Of a stretch of DNA of 25,223 nt, positions 23,925 through 25,223 are shown piece by piece (positions within the stretch are counted from its first letter, which is position 1; each line of letters starts with the position of its first letter). The notes beneath the pieces were generated by a model, which had not been told where the DNA came from, searched no databases, and saw nothing but the letters and a program-made list of their open reading frames with translations. Source of the stretch: CAZWVM01 sp964637705 (lineage in GTDB: Bacteria; UBA8481); the NCBI GenBank assembly GCA_964637705.1, contig CAZWVM010000028.1, positions 1 to 25,223 on the forward strand. Reading direction: 5' to 3'. The position numbers and the translations under genes were made by a program.

Positions 23925-24883
23925 GCCGCTACCTCGTGGTCCGGATCGGCGCTCTCGGCGACGCGATCCACGCCCTGCCCCTCGTCAACGCCCTGAAGGA
24001 TCTCGAACCCGGCTCGGAGATCGACTGGCTGGCGGGGCCGGGCGTCGCGCGATTCCTCGCGGGGCATCCCGCGATCTCGCGGATTGTCGTCATGAAGCGC
24101 AGCCTCGCGGGGATCCTCGCGGCGCGGAGGGAAATCCGCGGGCGCTACGACGCGGCGATCGATGCGCAGGGCCTCATGAAGTCGGCCTGGCTGGCCGCCG
24201 CCGCCGCGTCTCGCGTCATCGGCCGGAACGCGGCCCACGTGCGCGAGCGGCCGGCCGCCTGGTTCTACACCGACCCGGTGGAGATCGCGGCCGCGCACGT
24301 CATCGACCAGAACCTCGAGTTGCTTTCGCCCCTGCACCCGGACATCGACGAGATCACGCCGCGCTTCGACGCGCCCGTCGACGAGGCTCCGCCCTGGCCG
24401 CTCATGGACCGCCATCCCGTCCTCTTCAACATCGGAGGCGGTTGGTGGACGAAGCTGTGGCCCGTCGAGAGCTTCATCGAGCTGGCGGCGCGGATCGAGG
24501 CGGTCCTGGGCGTGCCGGTCGGCGTCGTCTGGGGGCCGGGCGAGGAGGAGGACGCGCGGCGCATCGCCGAGGCATCGCCGTGCGAGATCGCCCCGCCGAC
24601 CACCTTCCGCCAGCTCGGGGCGCTCTTCCGCCGCGCGCGGCTCGTCGTCTCCGGCGAGACCGGTCCCCTGCATCTCGCCGCCGCGGTGGGCTGCCGCACC
24701 GTGGCCCTCCTGGGCCCGACGGCGGCCGCCCGCAACGGCCCCTACGGCGAGGGACACCGGGTGGTGGAGCCCCGGCCCGATCTCTCGTGCCGTCCCTGCC
24801 ATGCGCGGTCCTGCGCCGATTTCCGCTGCATGACCTCGATCGGCGTGGATCGCGTCTTCGAGGCGGTGGCGAGCATCGAGTGA
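23921..24883 (+). CDS. waaC: Glycosyltransferase family 9, heptosyltransferase I type
   Basis: This second GT9 (320 residues) starts MSRYLVVRIGALGDAIHALP, the WaaC-like signature with the ALGD loop that interacts with the acceptor. DAQGLMKSAWLA, NIGGGWWTKLWPVESF (the ADP-heptose site) and SGETGPLHLAAAVG follow in the usual order. A terminal C290, C293, C298, C303 cluster mirrors that of waaF. It probably adds the first heptose to Kdo. The ATG at 23921 overlaps the stop of waaF by 4 bp. The two adjacent GT9 genes are too different to be a recent duplication. The symbol is assigned on motifs and position. Confidence 0.88.
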   Translation: MSRYLVVRIGALGDAIHALPLVNALKDLEPGSEIDWLAGPGVARFLAGHPAISRIVVMKRSLAGILAARREIRGRYDAAIDAQGLMKSAWLAAAAASRVIGRNAAHVRERPAAWFYTDPVEIAAAHVIDQNLELLSPLHPDIDEITPRFDAPVDEAPPWPLMDRHPVLFNIGGGWWTKLWPVESFIELAARIEAVLGVPVGVVWGPGEEEDARRIAEASPCEIAPPTTFRQLGALFRRARLVVSGETGPLHLAAAVGCRTVALLGPTAAARNGPYGEGHRVVEPRPDLSCRPCHARSCADFRCMTSIGVDRVFEAVASIE

Positions 24884-24884
24884 A

Positions 24885-24912
24885 GCGGAAACGGCGCGCC
24901 CCGTCGTTCCGC
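24885..24912 (+). terminator. Possible hairpin after the LPS operon
   Basis: GCGGAA and TTCCGC pair over 6 bp, extended by ACGG/CCGT across a 2-nt bulge, starting 2 bases after the waaC stop. No T-run follows, so it is only a weak candidate for a terminator or 3' stabilising stem. Confidence 0.3.
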
Positions 24913-24937
24913 ACCCCTTCCCCCGTCCTCGGACCTG

Positions 24938-24966
24938 TTGCAGATCGGCGGCCCCTCGTCTAGACT
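24938..24966 (+). promoter_or_regulatory. Promoter of the last gene
   Basis: TTGCAG (24938-24943), 17 bp, TAGACT (24961-24966), predicted start near 24973 and a leader of about 28 nt. Unlike most promoters here, the leader contains an SD (AGGAG, 24991-24995) 5 nt before the ATG. Confidence 0.55.
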
Positions 24967-25000
24967 GCCCCCGATCGAATCGATTCCGCGAGGAGCGCCC

Positions 25001-25223
25001 ATGATCAAGAAGAGCATGATCCTCATTCTCTGCCTCTCGGCGGCCGTCCAGGCGGTGCCGATCGGGCGGCCCGTATCGGCCGAGAACCAGTGGCTCGTCG
25101 GAGGCATCTTCGCCTACGACAGGCTGGACATGGAGTCCCGCAGCGGCGCGACCTCCGGCACGCTCGAATCGACCTTCTGGACGGGCGAGGCGGTCTACGG
25201 CTTCACCCAGGGCGGCGAGTTCT
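25001..25223 (+). CDS. Exported beta-barrel-like protein, N-terminal part (cut by window edge)
   Basis: The ATG at 25001 opens a frame that runs off the end (74 residues). MIKKSMILILCLSAAVQAVP is a signal peptide; a cleavage after VSA (about residue 26-28) is plausible. The mature start NQWLVGGIFAYDRL and later STFWTGEAVYGF look like amphipathic strands of an outer-membrane beta-barrel or porin-type domain. It is behind its own promoter and SD, downstream of the LPS-core operon. Too little is visible for a family. Confidence 0.7.
   Translation, partial: MIKKSMILILCLSAAVQAVPIGRPVSAENQWLVGGIFAYDRLDMESRSGATSGTLESTFWTGEAVYGFTQGGEF

Overview
The window reads as a piece of a high-GC, Gram-negative bacterial chromosome. 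The evidence is an LPS-core gene set (Kdo transferase and two heptosyltransferases), two porin-like outer-membrane proteins cut by the window edges, SecA, ClpB, and dTDP-sugar synthesis. Codon use is strongly G/C-ending almost throughout. I cannot name the phylum from sequence alone; the promoter style, the CFI-box-like C-terminal anchor and the gene order suggest a deep-branching or candidate-phylum lineage rather than a well-studied proteobacterium. There is no rRNA, CRISPR array, transposase, integrase or phage gene.

Layout. 1-369 (-): N-terminus of a porin-like protein behind a strong sigma-70 promoter with a roughly 300-nt leader. 872-3611 (-): a compact operon, sigma-54-type AAA+ regulator, sugar nucleotidylyltransferase (rmlA-like), dTDP-glucose 4,6-dehydratase (rmlB), each junction a 4-bp GTGA overlap. 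3714-3786 (-): tRNA-Cys(GCA). 3890-5311 (-): exported protein with a CFI-box-like C-terminal anchor, own promoter and intrinsic terminator. 5531-6768 (-): PilZ protein and CoaX pantothenate kinase. 6969-8230 (+): cysE and a DtxR-family metal regulator, coupled by ATGA. 8231-10614: accessory patch with a membrane-anchored SGNH hydrolase-like gene and a near-identical second copy of the last 190 bp of the DtxR gene. 10615-13173 (+): clpB. 13254-19155 (+): cca, a membrane TPR protein with a degraded Mrr-like domain, secA, and a short 5-formyl-THF cyclo-ligase. 19152-21068 (-): a TPR plus kinase-fold fusion, convergent with the previous operon. 21185-24883 (+): LPS inner-core operon DUF374 acyltransferase, waaA, waaF, waaC. 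25001 to the end (+): start of another exported beta-barrel-like protein.

How it fits together. Most of the window serves the envelope: precursor sugars (rmlA/B), lipid A and core assembly (DUF374, waaA/F/C), export (secA), surface proteins and porins. Housekeeping genes (cca, coaX, clpB, tRNA-Cys, FTHF cyclo-ligase) are interleaved. The tRNA-Cys gene carries no CCA, consistent with the cca gene here.

Most interesting: (a) the dtxR 3'-end duplication bracketing the SGNH gene, in which coding sequence stayed nearly identical while flanking noncoding sequence diverged; (b) the TPR/Mrr-like protein embedded between cca and secA with its catalytic residues apparently lost; (c) the TPR/kinase fusion; (d) a recurring promoter layout with a -10 box 6-10 nt before the start codon, implying widespread leaderless transcripts; (e) a shared extended -35 (AAACCCCTTGACA) and other candidate control sites before the two minus-strand surface-protein genes.
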